A stretch of DNA of 64,000 nucleotides from Paenibacillus_E violae (GTDB taxonomy: Bacteria > Bacillota > Bacilli > Paenibacillales > NBRC-103111), in assembly GCF_032461945.1 (NCBI RefSeq), contig NZ_JAWCUD010000006.1, positions 62,001 through 126,000 on the forward strand, given 5' to 3'. Positions 33,909 through 42,024 of this stretch are shown piece after piece (position 1 is the first letter of the stretch; the number at the start of each line of letters is the position of its first letter). The translations under genes and the position numbers were made by a program. The notes under the pieces are model-generated. The model saw only the letters and a list, made by a program, of their open reading frames with translations, was not told where the DNA came from and ran no database searches.

Positions 33909-34145
33909 TTATCTGCTAAATCTGCTAGCGCTGCCGCCTGCCAACTGTTGTTCAGCAATTTGAACGAGGCGACGTGTGATGCTGCCCCCAATGGAGCCTG
34001 TATCACGGGACGTCATGTAGCCATAGTAACCGTCTTGAGGAATCTGGATACCTAGTTCTTGAGCAACTTCGTATTTCATTTGATCCAAAGCTGCTGTAGC
34101 TTGTGGAACAACTAAAGAGTTGCTGCTGCGAGATTGTCCTGCCAT
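33909..34145 (-). CDS. Small acid-soluble spore protein, alpha/beta type
   Basis: 78 residues. The alpha/beta SASP core is clear: KYEVAQELGIQI contains the site cut by the GPR protease during germination, followed by DGYYGYMTSRDTGSIGGSI and RRLVQIAEQQL. These proteins coat spore DNA and protect it against UV damage. The ribosome site GGAGGTGAT is strong. A SigG-like promoter lies upstream (34169-34198). It is 43 codons' span from a second SASP at 40.3 kb in sequence terms, with which it shares most residues. Confidence 0.97.
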   Translation of the reverse strand: MAGQSRSSNSLVVPQATAALDQMKYEVAQELGIQIPQDGYYGYMTSRDTGSIGGSITRRLVQIAEQQLAGGSASRFSR

Positions 34146-34168
34146 CTGATATCACCTCCAGTAATAGG

Positions 34169-34198
34169 TAGTATAATCTCTTTTGTAAAATATACTCA
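34169..34198 (-). promoter_or_regulatory. SigG-like promoter of the first SASP gene
   Basis: On the minus strand TGAGTA (34198-34193), 17 bases and TATACTA (34175-34169) are close to the forespore SigG pattern TGAATA-N17-CATACTA. It agrees with late forespore expression of SASP genes. Confidence 0.7.
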
Positions 34199-34302
34199 TC
34201 CATTTTACTGGAAATTTTAGGAAGTATTTTGAGAAGCGGAAAAGCAGAATTGGACAGTCTTTGTTATAATAAGAAAAGCAAAGGGAGAGCGGAGGCGAAA
34301 TC

Positions 34303-34800
34303 ATGTTTGAACTATCTGTAACGGGCTGGTCCCATGATAAAGACTTGCAAATTATACAGGCGGATGTCCAAATGGCGGTAGGCGACAGCGTTATTATAGA
34401 AGAACCGCTATGTGTCGATGTGGGGCTCCCTGCGCTGCTGTACAGTGCACTCAGTGATACGGAGCCGAATCGCTTTGCACCGCCGGATCAATGGGAGCAG
34501 ATGCCATTCTTTGTTTGCGGATGCGGAGACCCGGAGTGCAGGGGATTTTCCTTCGTGGTGCATCATTTGCCGGAGGAACAAATCCAACTGATCTCGGTTG
34601 AAGAGCGAACAAACGGCACGTACCGCGAGCTTGAGACCCACAACATACCGGCTGATCACTACAGGAAAGAGGTCCTGGAGATCGGAGAAACCTATTTGGC
34701 ATTTATCAAAGGGTTGGACTATAAGCCCTATTTTGCGGATACGGTGAAAGTAGTTGAAGGGCTGATACATCAATTACATCAACAACGACGGAGTGAATAG
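34303..34800 (+). CDS. Hypothetical protein with a CGCGDPEC motif (165 aa)
   Basis: 165 residues. CGCGDPECRGF near residue 73 is a compact cysteine cluster likely to bind zinc. The rest is soluble and acidic. No signal peptide. I do not recognise the family. It ends one base before the RNase H start region in the same direction, so the two are probably co-transcribed. The start has AGAGCGGAGGCG upstream. Confidence 0.7.
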   Translation: MFELSVTGWSHDKDLQIIQADVQMAVGDSVIIEEPLCVDVGLPALLYSALSDTEPNRFAPPDQWEQMPFFVCGCGDPECRGFSFVVHHLPEEQIQLISVEERTNGTYRELETHNIPADHYRKEVLEIGETYLAFIKGLDYKPYFADTVKVVEGLIHQLHQQRRSE

Positions 34801-34801
34801 G

Positions 34802-35455
34802 ATGGCAGCAGTAAAATTTTATGTCGTTTGGGTAGGGCATAAACCAGGGATCTATCGATCGTGGGCAGATTGTCAGGCGCAGACCAAAGGATTCCCGCAA
34901 GCGAGATTTAAATCATACGAGTCCGAAGCGGAGGCGCGTCAAGCTTTGGAGAAAGGCTGGCAGAAATCGCTGAATTTCGGAGGGAAGCCAGGCGCGTCGT
35001 CCTCTTCTGCTTCCGGCACTAAGTCGGCTACCCCTGAAACAGCTCCGGAAGTGGACTATGACAGCTTGTCCGTGGACGTGGGTTGCTCCGGGAATCCGGG
35101 GATTGTGGAGTACAAGGGAGTCGATACGCGGTCGGGAGAGATTCTTTTCTACCAGGGTCCCATTTCCAAGGGTACGAATAATTTGGGCGAGTTCTTAGCG
35201 ATCGTGCATGGTCTGGCTTATTTGCAAAAGCAGGGCAGCAACAAAACCATTTATACGGATTCGGTCACGGCTTTAAGCTGGATTCGCAAAAAAGAAGTTT
35301 CGACCAATTTGGTGCGGGACGCTTCAACGGAAGAAATTTGGACGCTGGTTGACCGGGCGTTGAAGTGGCTTCGGACGAACAGCTACACGAATAAGATCGT
35401 AAAATGGGACACGAAAAAGTGGGGAGAAATTAAGGCTGATTTTGGCAGAAAATAA
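34802..35455 (+). CDS. Ribonuclease H with N-terminal viroplasmin-type domain
   Basis: 217 residues from the ATG at 34802, behind CGGAGTGA. An N-terminal viroplasmin (HBD-like) domain (about 1-45: KFYVVWVGHKPGIYRSWADC) is followed by a Ser/Ala-rich linker and an RNase H domain (about 85-217). Catalytic acids are visible in SVDVGCSGNPG, NNLGEFLAI and YTDSVTALSW. It cuts the RNA strand of RNA-DNA hybrids. It lies one base after the CGCG-motif protein gene. Confidence 0.9.
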   Translation: MAAVKFYVVWVGHKPGIYRSWADCQAQTKGFPQARFKSYESEAEARQALEKGWQKSLNFGGKPGASSSSASGTKSATPETAPEVDYDSLSVDVGCSGNPGIVEYKGVDTRSGEILFYQGPISKGTNNLGEFLAIVHGLAYLQKQGSNKTIYTDSVTALSWIRKKEVSTNLVRDASTEEIWTLVDRALKWLRTNSYTNKIVKWDTKKWGEIKADFGRK

Positions 35456-35569
35456 TCCCTTGCTTTTACATTGACGCGTCAGTACACTAAAGGAAGAATT
35501 TTGATGAAAAGTGTGATATGATAGATTCATTGTTTTTATAAAAGAATTATAATCTAGGAGGAATAGAGA

Positions 35570-37255
35570 ATGGCTCATCCAAAACAGCGTAGCGACATGA
35601 TTAAAAAAGGATTCGACCGCGCTCCACACCGCAGTTTGTTGCGTGCAGCCGGCGTTAAAGAGGAAGATTTCGGCAAGCCGTTCATTGCGGTTTGTAACTC
35701 TTATATAGACATTATCCCTGGACATGTCCATTTGCAAGAATTCGGTAAGCTGGTAAAAGAAGCGATCCGTGAAGCAGGCGGTGTTCCTTTCGAGTTCAAC
35801 ACGATTGGTGTTGACGATGGTATCGCAATGGGACATATCGGTATGCGTTATTCCCTGCCAAGCCGTGAAATTATTGCGGACTCCTTGGAAACAGTCGTAA
35901 ACGCGCACTGGTTCGATGGTCTTATCTGTATTCCTAACTGTGATAAAATTACGCCGGGTATGATTATGGGCGCGCTTCGCGTTAACATCCCTACGATGTT
36001 AGTCAGCGGTGGTCCAATGAAAGCCGGTAAAGATAAAAACGGTAAATCCATTTCCTTGTCCTCCGTTTTCGAGGGCGTAGGTGCTTTCCAAGCAGGTAAA
36101 TTGGATGAAGCTGGTCTGGAAGAGCTTGAGCAATATGGTTGTCCGACTTGCGGATCCTGTTCCGGTATGTTCACAGCGAACTCCATGAACTGTTTGGCAG
36201 AAGGTCTAGGCCTTGCTATGCCAGGTAACGGTACGATCTTGGCTGTTGCTGAAGAGCGTAAGCAATTCGTGAAAGACTGCGCGAAACAATTGATGACATT
36301 GATCGAGAAAGACATTAAGCCGCGTGATATCGTAACGATTGAAGCGATTGACAACGCGTTTGCACTGGATATGGCGATGGGCGGTTCCACGAATACGGTT
36401 CTTCACACATTGGCTATCGCTGCTGAAGCTGGCATCGAATACCCGATTGCTCGTATTAATGAAGTGGCAGAGCGCGTTCCTCACCTTGCCAAAATCGCTC
36501 CAGCTTCCGATTATCACATTGAAGATGTGCATTTAGCCGGCGGCGTTAGCGCGGTTATTAACGAGCTTTTGAAAAAGCCAGGCGCTTTCGATGGCGATCG
36601 TCTTTCCGTTACTGCACAAACGATTCGTGAAAACGTAGCTGGTTGTGAAATCCAGAATACGGACGTTATTCGTCCGTTAAGCAACCCTCATAGCGAAAGA
36701 GGCGGACTGGCTGTTCTGTTCGGTAACCTTGCTCCAGAGGGAAGTATCGTTAAAGTCGGAGCGGTAGACAAATCCGTTGGCGGGCGTCACGTAGGTCCTG
36801 CGATCTGCTTTGATTCCCAGGATGAGGCGCTTTACGGCATTGCCAATGGCAAAGTGAAAGAAGGCCACGTTGTTGTAATCCGCTATGAAGGACCTAAAGG
36901 CGGACCTGGTATGCCGGAAATGCTAGCTCCAACATCCCAAATCGTTGGTATGGGTCTGGGCGCGAAAGTTGCCTTGATTACAGACGGACGTTTCTCAGGG
37001 GCATCCCGCGGTATCTCCATCGGTCACATGTCTCCAGAAGCTGCTGAAGGCGGACCACTTGCTTTCGTTCATGACGGCGACATTATCGATGTCGATATGG
37101 ATGGCCGCAAAATCAATTTACAAGTCAGTGATGAAGAGTTGGCGAAGCGCCGCGAAAGCTGGAAAGAGTTCCAACCGAAAATTAAAACCGGATATTTGGC
37201 GCGTTACACGAAAATGGTAACGAATGCGAGTGCCGGAGCTATTCTGAAATGGTAA
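35570..37255 (+). CDS. ilvD: Dihydroxy-acid dehydratase
   Basis: 561 residues, full length. Iron-sulfur cysteines lie in AVCNSYIDIIPGH, IPNCDKITPGM and GCPTCGSCSGMFTANSMN. The C-terminal swivel motif RFSGASRGISIGHMSPEA is intact. It dehydrates dihydroxy-isovalerate and dihydroxy-methylvalerate in valine and isoleucine synthesis. The ribosome site AGGAGGAAT is strong. It stands alone, without other ilv genes, and no T-box is visible in the 114 bases before it. Confidence 0.97.
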   Translation: MAHPKQRSDMIKKGFDRAPHRSLLRAAGVKEEDFGKPFIAVCNSYIDIIPGHVHLQEFGKLVKEAIREAGGVPFEFNTIGVDDGIAMGHIGMRYSLPSREIIADSLETVVNAHWFDGLICIPNCDKITPGMIMGALRVNIPTMLVSGGPMKAGKDKNGKSISLSSVFEGVGAFQAGKLDEAGLEELEQYGCPTCGSCSGMFTANSMNCLAEGLGLAMPGNGTILAVAEERKQFVKDCAKQLMTLIEKDIKPRDIVTIEAIDNAFALDMAMGGSTNTVLHTLAIAAEAGIEYPIARINEVAERVPHLAKIAPASDYHIEDVHLAGGVSAVINELLKKPGAFDGDRLSVTAQTIRENVAGCEIQNTDVIRPLSNPHSERGGLAVLFGNLAPEGSIVKVGAVDKSVGGRHVGPAICFDSQDEALYGIANGKVKEGHVVVIRYEGPKGGPGMPEMLAPTSQIVGMGLGAKVALITDGRFSGASRGISIGHMSPEAAEGGPLAFVHDGDIIDVDMDGRKINLQVSDEELAKRRESWKEFQPKIKTGYLARYTKMVTNASAGAILKW

Positions 37256-37262
37256 AATAATA

Positions 37263-37300
37263 AACGGCCAGGGCTTAGAGCTCTGGCCGTTTTTTTTTTG
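37263..37300. terminator. Terminator between ilvD and the His-rich permease gene
   Basis: AACGGCCAGGGCT pairs with AGCTCTGGCCGTT around TAG, followed by ten T residues. It can serve both converging genes. Confidence 0.9.
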
Positions 37301-37305
37301 CTTTT

Positions 37306-38385
37306 TTATAAAAAGAAATGCATAAACAGCAAGGAACCGGTCAAAACCGTAATCGCAACAACGATGGAGAGTGTAAGCACGAATCGGGCTTTGAAGATGG
37401 ATAACAGCATCAGCGTGCTTTTGACATCGATCATCGGGCCGAAGACGAGAAAAGCCAGCAGAGAGCCTGGAGAAAACGTCTTTGCGAATGAGGCGGCTAC
37501 GAAGGCATCTGTTGTAGAGCATAAGGAAAGCAAGTAGGCAAAACCCATCATAAAGACATGAGAGACGAAGGTCCCTTGGCCGATGGCGGATAAGCTGTCT
37601 TGAGCGACAAAGGTTTGGATTAATGCGGTTAGGAAAGCGCCGAGCATTAGGTATTTGCTCATTTCATACAGCTCAGATGTGCCGTGACTGAGCATAGTTG
37701 CAATTCGGCTGTCACCGTGAGAGTGATTGTGGCCGTGATCGTGGTGATGAGCATGATCATGCGTATGGACATGGTCATGGTGATGATGATGCTCGTGATG
37801 CTCATGCGTATGGATATGCTCAGCCGCATGCCCACTATTGGCGTGGCGCAGCGGACTGCTTTTCAGAAAGCGGGTCAAGAGGAGACCGACAACGAGAGCA
37901 ACACCAAAGGTGAGCCCCATGCGTGAATAAGCCATTTCCGGCGCGCTGCGGAAAGCCATGAAGGTAGACGCGAACACGATCGGATTCAGAATCGGTCCGA
38001 CGAGTATGAAAATCACGGCAATGTACACAGGCATTCCTTTGCGCATAAGCCGGCGAACGAAAGGAATCATGCCGCACTCGCAGAGTGGGAACATAATCCC
38101 GAGCACACAGGCAAACAGGATGCCGCCAAGCGGATGCTTGGGTGTCATACGTCGGATGAAAGCTTCCGGGATGAAGTTTTCAACGACGGTGGAAAGCAGG
38201 ACCCCCATGAACATAAAAGGCAGGGCGTCGAGAAAAATGTCCATAAAAGCAGCAAATACATGCTTGATATCTTTCAGGATCGGCTCCATCGGCGGAAGCT
38301 CTCTCGTCGTTAGAATGAGGATGAGAAGACATGCGCAAATCACCGTGGAGATGGGAAGGCTCCACCGGTATAGTGTTGATGACAA
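37306..38385 (-). CDS. UPF0718/DUF318-family permease with a His-rich loop
   Basis: 359 residues with about eight membrane helices in the SO_0444/YraQ pattern (MFPLCECGMIPFVRRLMRKG, GVLLSTVVENFIPEAFI). A central cytoplasmic loop (about 205-260) holds a dense His/Asp/Glu repeat. The family is linked to export of metals, arsenicals or other compounds. The His loop suggests a divalent metal such as zinc or nickel, but this is inference. It is divergent from the trpS T-box leader. Confidence 0.8.
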   Translation of the reverse strand: MSSTLYRWSLPISTVICACLLILILTTRELPPMEPILKDIKHVFAAFMDIFLDALPFMFMGVLLSTVVENFIPEAFIRRMTPKHPLGGILFACVLGIMFPLCECGMIPFVRRLMRKGMPVYIAVIFILVGPILNPIVFASTFMAFRSAPEMAYSRMGLTFGVALVVGLLLTRFLKSSPLRHANSGHAAEHIHTHEHHEHHHHHDHVHTHDHAHHHDHGHNHSHGDSRIATMLSHGTSELYEMSKYLMLGAFLTALIQTFVAQDSLSAIGQGTFVSHVFMMGFAYLLSLCSTTDAFVAASFAKTFSPGSLLAFLVFGPMIDVKSTLMLLSIFKARFVLTLSIVVAITVLTGSLLFMHFFL

Positions 38386-38412
38386 TGCATTGACACCCCT
38401 TTGCCCGTTGAT

Positions 38413-38435
38413 GATAGAATCGTATGTTATCTATC
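38413..38435. promoter_or_regulatory. Inverted repeat upstream of the His-rich permease gene
   Basis: GATAGA-N11-TCTATC (38413-38418, 38430-38435) lies 28 bases before the permease start and outside the trpS promoter. It may be an operator for a metal-responsive regulator. It does not match the Zur consensus. Confidence 0.3.
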
Positions 38436-38473
38436 CTATGTCCATGCTGGGAAAGATAGGACAAAGACCTTGG

Positions 38474-38501
38474 TTGACAATGGAAAGTCAAGGTGTATAA
38501 T
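38474..38501 (+). promoter_or_regulatory. SigA promoter of trpS
   Basis: TTGACA (38474-38479), 16 bases, TATAAT (38496-38501): both hexamers perfect. It drives the T-box leader. Confidence 0.9.
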
Positions 38502-38519
38502 TATATAAAATCAATAAGC

Positions 38520-38802
38520 GATGACAGGAACAAGTACGTTTGTATCCCGTTTCTCAGAGAGCCGGTGGTTGGTGCGAACCGGTGAAACGAACAAACAGAA
38601 TGGATCCTTGAGCTTGAGGCTGAACACAGATGAAGGTTGCCGGAACCTAGGCCGGAGGAACATCCGAATCTGACAAGTATGCCGAACGGCTGCTCTCCGT
38701 TACAAGAGCCTGAAGGTCTATGCGGCGCAATCTATGCTCATACATGGACAAATTAGGGTGGTACCACGGTCTCTCGTCCCTTGCGGGGAGAGGCCTTTTT
38801 GT
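38520..38802 (+). promoter_or_regulatory. Tryptophan T-box riboswitch upstream of trpS
   Basis: A leader of about 280 bases. Stem I holds the conserved GAGAGCCGGTGG/CCGGTGAAAC region. The probable specifier triplet TGG (38601-38603, in GAATGGATCC) reads tryptophan. The T-box AGGGTGGTACCACG is at 38755-38768, and a competing terminator, GTCTCTCGTCCC/GGGGAGAGGCC with a T-run, is at 38769-38802. Uncharged tRNA-Trp would favour the antiterminator and expression of trpS. Confidence 0.95.
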
Positions 38803-38868
38803 TGTCTTTTTTGACTGTTCCAACGTACAAAAAGTAAATTTTATGAGGAATGTGGAGGGATTTTCACA

Positions 38869-39852
38869 ATGAAACGAGTATTATCAGGCATGCAGTCCAG
38901 CGGCCAGTTGACAATTGGAAATTATATTGGCGCTCTTCGCAACTATGTGAAACTGCAGCATTTGCACCGTTGTTATTTTATGGTGGTGGATATGCATGCG
39001 ATCACGGTGCCGCAGGATCCTGCAGCGCTGAAAGAACAGACGGAGTCCATTGCTGCGCTTTATATTGCGGCTGGACTAGATCCGAATAAGGCATCCATCT
39101 TCCTGCAATCCCATGTTCACGCACATGCGGAGCTCGGCTGGATTATGACGACACTGACGAACATGGGCGAACTTGAGCGCATGACGCAGTTCAAAGATAA
39201 ATCGGAAGGCAAGGAATCCGTTGGCGCAGGTCTATTTACGTATCCATCCCTCATGGCGGCAGATATTCTCTTGTACAATGCCGATCTGATCCCGGTTGGG
39301 GATGATCAGAAGCAGCATTTGGAGCTTACTCGCGATCTGGCTAACCGTTTTAACAACCGTTTTGGCGATATGTTCGTGATGCCGCAGCCTTATATGCCGG
39401 AGATTGGCGCAAGAATCATGTCCTTGGACGACGCTTCCAAGAAGATGAGCAAAAGCAGTCCAAATGCCGGAAGCTACATTGCCATGCTGGATGAGCCGTC
39501 TGTCATTCGTAAGAAACTTAGCCGCGCCGTGACAGATTCTGGCCGTGAAGTGAAATACGATCCTCAGAATAAACCGGAGGTTAGTAATCTGATCTCGATC
39601 TACTCGCATTTTGCTGAGATGAGTGTAGCTGAGATTGAAGCCCGTTATGATGGCCAAGGTTACGGTCCGTTCAAAAAGGATCTGGCTGAGCAGATCGTGG
39701 CTGTCCTTGAGCCGATTCAACAGCGCTATCAGGAGATTCGCCGCTCGGGTGAGATTTTTGATATTTTGAAAAAAGGTGCGCAAGAGGCAGCTGAAGTCGC
39801 TAACGAAACCTTGCTTGAAGTGAAGAAGCGGATGGGCTTCGTAGTCATCTAA
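38869..39852 (+). CDS. trpS: Tryptophanyl-tRNA synthetase
   Basis: 327 residues, normal length for the bacterial class I enzyme. The HIGH-equivalent is in GQLTIGNYIGAL (about residues 14-25) and KMSKS in SKKMSKSSPNA (about 193-203). It charges tRNA-Trp. Expression is controlled by the tryptophan T-box directly upstream. Ribosome site TGGAGGGA before ATG. Confidence 0.97.
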   Translation: MKRVLSGMQSSGQLTIGNYIGALRNYVKLQHLHRCYFMVVDMHAITVPQDPAALKEQTESIAALYIAAGLDPNKASIFLQSHVHAHAELGWIMTTLTNMGELERMTQFKDKSEGKESVGAGLFTYPSLMAADILLYNADLIPVGDDQKQHLELTRDLANRFNNRFGDMFVMPQPYMPEIGARIMSLDDASKKMSKSSPNAGSYIAMLDEPSVIRKKLSRAVTDSGREVKYDPQNKPEVSNLISIYSHFAEMSVAEIEARYDGQGYGPFKKDLAEQIVAVLEPIQQRYQEIRRSGEIFDILKKGAQEAAEVANETLLEVKKRMGFVVI

Positions 39853-39862
39853 ACGAAAGCGA

Positions 39863-39904
39863 AAAGAGCTCAAACAGCGGTAATCGCTGTTGAGCTCTTT
39901 TTTG
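39863..39904 (+). terminator. Terminator of trpS
   Basis: AAAGAGCTCAAACAGCG (39863-39879) pairs with CGCTGTTGAGCTCTTT (39885-39900), followed by TTT. Confidence 0.9.
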
Positions 39905-39917
39905 TGCAGCCGTTTGG

Positions 39918-40100
39918 TTACGGCCGGGAATTTCTCTTGCGAATCTTTGCCTTAACGGCAAAGCCATAACCGATAAAGCCTAATGCAATGATCGTGCAAA
40001 CGAGAATCATCCATGGCTGCCGGAGTGCGATAAATAAGGAGATGGAGGCAAGCAGAAGCGTGCCGATTATAGCGAATAAAAGCGCGAGCGGTTTACTCAT
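39918..40100 (-). CDS. YlaF-like small membrane protein (DUF5325)
   Basis: 60 residues with two membrane helices (LALLFAIIGTLLLASISLFI, WMILVCTIIALGFIGYGFAV) and a basic C terminus. The pattern matches DUF5325 (YlaF) of Bacillus. Function unknown. It is convergent with trpS and divergent from the second SASP gene. Confidence 0.7.
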   Translation of the reverse strand: MSKPLALLFAIIGTLLLASISLFIALRQPWMILVCTIIALGFIGYGFAVKAKIRKRNSRP

Positions 40101-40164
40101 GAACGTGACCTACTTTCTAGAAGTTTAAACAGTGTCTTCTTATTCTAAACTTTTTTGAGCGCTG

Positions 40165-40194
40165 TGCATATAAATTCATTTCCTCCACATACTA
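40165..40194 (+). promoter_or_regulatory. SigG-like promoter of the second SASP gene
   Basis: TGCATA (40165-40170), 17 bases and CATACTA (40188-40194) fit the SigG pattern TGAATA-N17-CATACTA, with a full match at the -10. It lies 60 bases before the ATG at 40254. Confidence 0.8.
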
Positions 40195-40253
40195 TGTTTG
40201 CAAGCTTGCAAATACATCAAAGATCATAGCTGACTGAAAGGAGTCTGATCCTT

Positions 40254-40481
40254 ATGGCACAATCTCGTAACAGCAACACTTTGGCCGTCCCACAAGCTAC
40301 AGCAGCTCTAAATCAATTGAAATATGAGGTAGCTCAAGAACTGGGCATCCAAATTCCTCAAGATGGTTACATGGGCTATATGGCTACTCGCGATGCAGGT
40401 TCAATCGGGGGTAACATCACTCGTCGTCTCGTGCAAATCGCTGAGCAAACGTTGGCTGGTCAATCCGGCTTCCGCAGCTAA
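40254..40481 (+). CDS. Small acid-soluble spore protein, alpha/beta type (second copy)
   Basis: 75 residues, very like the copy at 33.9 kb: KYEVAQELGIQIPQDGYMGY and GGNITRRLVQIAEQTLAG. It binds spore DNA. AAAGGAGTCTGATCC precedes the ATG, and a SigG-like promoter is further upstream. The two copies lie 6 kb apart on opposite strands, so they arose by duplication rather than recent tandem copying. Confidence 0.97.
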   Translation: MAQSRNSNTLAVPQATAALNQLKYEVAQELGIQIPQDGYMGYMATRDAGSIGGNITRRLVQIAEQTLAGQSGFRS

Positions 40482-40525
40482 GAAGCGATAACCCGTTATT
40501 AGTCTTCCCGATTATTGTAATATAA

Positions 40526-40562
40526 AAGCTCAGAGGCCTAAAAAACCTCTGGGCTTTTTTTT
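40526..40562 (+). terminator. Terminator of the second SASP gene
   Basis: AGCTCAGAGG (40527-40536) pairs with CCTCTGGGCT (40546-40555) followed by eight T residues. Confidence 0.85.
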
Positions 40563-40569
40563 GCGGAAA

Positions 40570-40601
40570 ATAAAAAGACGCGTAATGGCACGCGCCTCTT
40601 T
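40570..40601 (-). terminator. Terminator of the yfhP-like gene
   Basis: On the minus strand AAGAGGCGCGT and ACGCGTCTT form a stem followed by TTTTATTTT. Confidence 0.7.
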
Positions 40602-40603
40602 GT

Positions 40604-41587
40604 TTAATAAAGATCAACTCGAAGTTTCTTTTCCAGTCTAGTGTCGTTGACCCAGCCTACGTAGGAATCGAGTGTTTTGAAATTGTGATCCATATGGATG
40701 ACGCCTACGAACGGGTATTGTTTACGGTGGCGATAACGCACATCGGCCCATCTGACTTCGTAACCCCAGCGGTGTTCTTTCACTTCCGCACAGGTGAACG
40801 ATGAGAAATACAGCAAAGCTTGAATGTCTTCATGCTTCTTGGAAGCTTCGACGGCTGGATGATCCTCACATCTTACGGTATCCAACCATTTGAGCTTGGA
40901 ATTCTTAAGCTCGCCCAGTTGGAAAGTGCCGTCCGCTCTTCTTTTTACGACATTCCAGACGTAGAGGTTGAATGTTACAATAAGTGTGTACTGATCGCCA
41001 TGCTGGAAAGTCGGGTCTTTCCGGTAAAGGCCTTTTTCTACAATGTAATGGTCAAGTGTGCGCCAAATGTAGTAAAGGGCGATGATGCCATATAAGGTTG
41101 GGAAAACAAGCTTTGGACTAGCCACGTGGAAGGACCACATGAAGATAGCCGCAATGTGGCTCGAAAAGATAAAGGGATCGAAGATATGGATAATGTTCCA
41201 CGATACCCACTTTTCAGAAAAAGGCCGAATGGCTTGTGTACCATATGTGTTGAAACAATCGCTGAAAACGTGAAAACAAACTGCGATCCCTACCCACATT
41301 CCTAGATGCAGCAGAGGGACTCCGTGAAAGAATAAAGCGAGTGCGCCAGTAATCAATAGCGTCCAAATCAGTAAAGCCGGCAAAGAGTGGGAACGACCGC
41401 GATGATTACGGATATATGTGGCGTTGTTCTTGAAACGAAGCAGCCCGTCCACATCCGGAATCTGTGAACCGATAACGGTTCCGATGAAGACAGCAGTTGT
41501 AGCGGCTGAATCCGCGGAAACGCTGGGATCAATCTGCGACAGTCCTGCTAACCCTAAGCCAATAACAAGATGTGTTCCTGTGTCCAA
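40604..41587 (-). CDS. yfhP: YfhP-like membrane-bound metal-dependent hydrolase (DUF457)
   Basis: 327 residues if started at TTG 41587, which has AGGAGGAG eight bases upstream and gives the usual family start (DTGTHLVIGLGLAGL). An ATG at 41611 or 41647 lies upstream of that site and is unlikely. Three to four N-terminal membrane helices carry HNHRGRSHSLPALL and CFHVFSDCFNTYGT, the metal-binding pattern of DUF457. The C-terminal half is soluble. Function in the cell is unproven. It is divergent from the 96-aa protein. Confidence 0.82.
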   Translation of the reverse strand: MDTGTHLVIGLGLAGLSQIDPSVSADSAATTAVFIGTVIGSQIPDVDGLLRFKNNATYIRNHRGRSHSLPALLIWTLLITGALALFFHGVPLLHLGMWVGIAVCFHVFSDCFNTYGTQAIRPFSEKWVSWNIIHIFDPFIFSSHIAAIFMWSFHVASPKLVFPTLYGIIALYYIWRTLDHYIVEKGLYRKDPTFQHGDQYTLIVTFNLYVWNVVKRRADGTFQLGELKNSKLKWLDTVRCEDHPAVEASKKHEDIQALLYFSSFTCAEVKEHRWGYEVRWADVRYRHRKQYPFVGVIHMDHNFKTLDSYVGWVNDTRLEKKLRVDLY

Positions 41588-41673
41588 GTGGGTTTCTCCT
41601 CCTAAGGTCATTTTCCGTCTTCTTATTAGTTTACCATTTTGGAGCAAAAAATAAATCAGAGGGAGATCTAAAA

Positions 41674-41964
41674 ATGTCTAAAGTTTTTGTAGAGTATGCC
41701 ATAAATCCCGAATATCGGGACTCTTTTCTCATCTATATGCAGGAGTGGCAAAAGCGGGAAGGGCGTTTGGAGGTATTGGAGGGAACGGACCAGCCAGGAC
41801 TTTATGTAGAAATTTGGAGCGAAGTTAGCCGAGATGAATATATCGCTATGAAGGAGGATCGATTACAACAAGGCGGAGGGCGGGGCAACCAGGCAGCGTG
41901 GGAAAAGTGGGTCAAAGGCGGATTAAGCAAGCTGCATATGTGGCATTTTTCACCTGTTAATTAA
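41674..41964 (+). CDS. Hypothetical protein, possible ferredoxin-like fold (96 aa)
   Basis: 96 residues from the ATG at 41674, behind GGGAGAT. The pattern VFVEYAINPEYRDSFLIYM ... LYVEIWSEVSRDEYIAMK resembles small alpha/beta barrel (NIPSNAP/ABM-like) proteins, but this is a shape impression only. No signal peptide. It shares a terminator with gerQ. Confidence 0.65.
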   Translation: MSKVFVEYAINPEYRDSFLIYMQEWQKREGRLEVLEGTDQPGLYVEIWSEVSRDEYIAMKEDRLQQGGGRGNQAAWEKWVKGGLSKLHMWHFSPVN

Positions 41965-41971
41965 CGAAAAG

Positions 41972-42004
41972 AAAACCGCTGCCTTGGTTCAGGTTAGCGG
42001 TTTA
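41972..42004. terminator. Bidirectional terminator, 96-aa gene and gerQ
   Basis: AAACCGCT (41973-41980) pairs with AGCGGTTT (41996-42003); the inner bases GCC and GGTT add stem. Confidence 0.7.
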
Positions 42005-42024
42005 TTGGAGATGTAGCATCCGTA

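Noticed and set aside
35456..35569. T-box leader before ilvD
   Set aside because: No T-box sequence or terminator/antiterminator pair is visible in this short gap.
35324..36532. Long minus-strand open frames over RNase H and ilvD
   Set aside because: They are antisense shadows of conserved genes with strong codon bias, and lack start signals.
37684..38500. Met/Asp/His-rich plus-strand frames over the His-rich permease
   Set aside because: Repetitive composition comes from the complementary strand of the His loop; no start signals.
39232..39873. A 213-codon minus-strand frame over trpS
   Set aside because: Antisense to a well-conserved synthetase and crosses its terminator.
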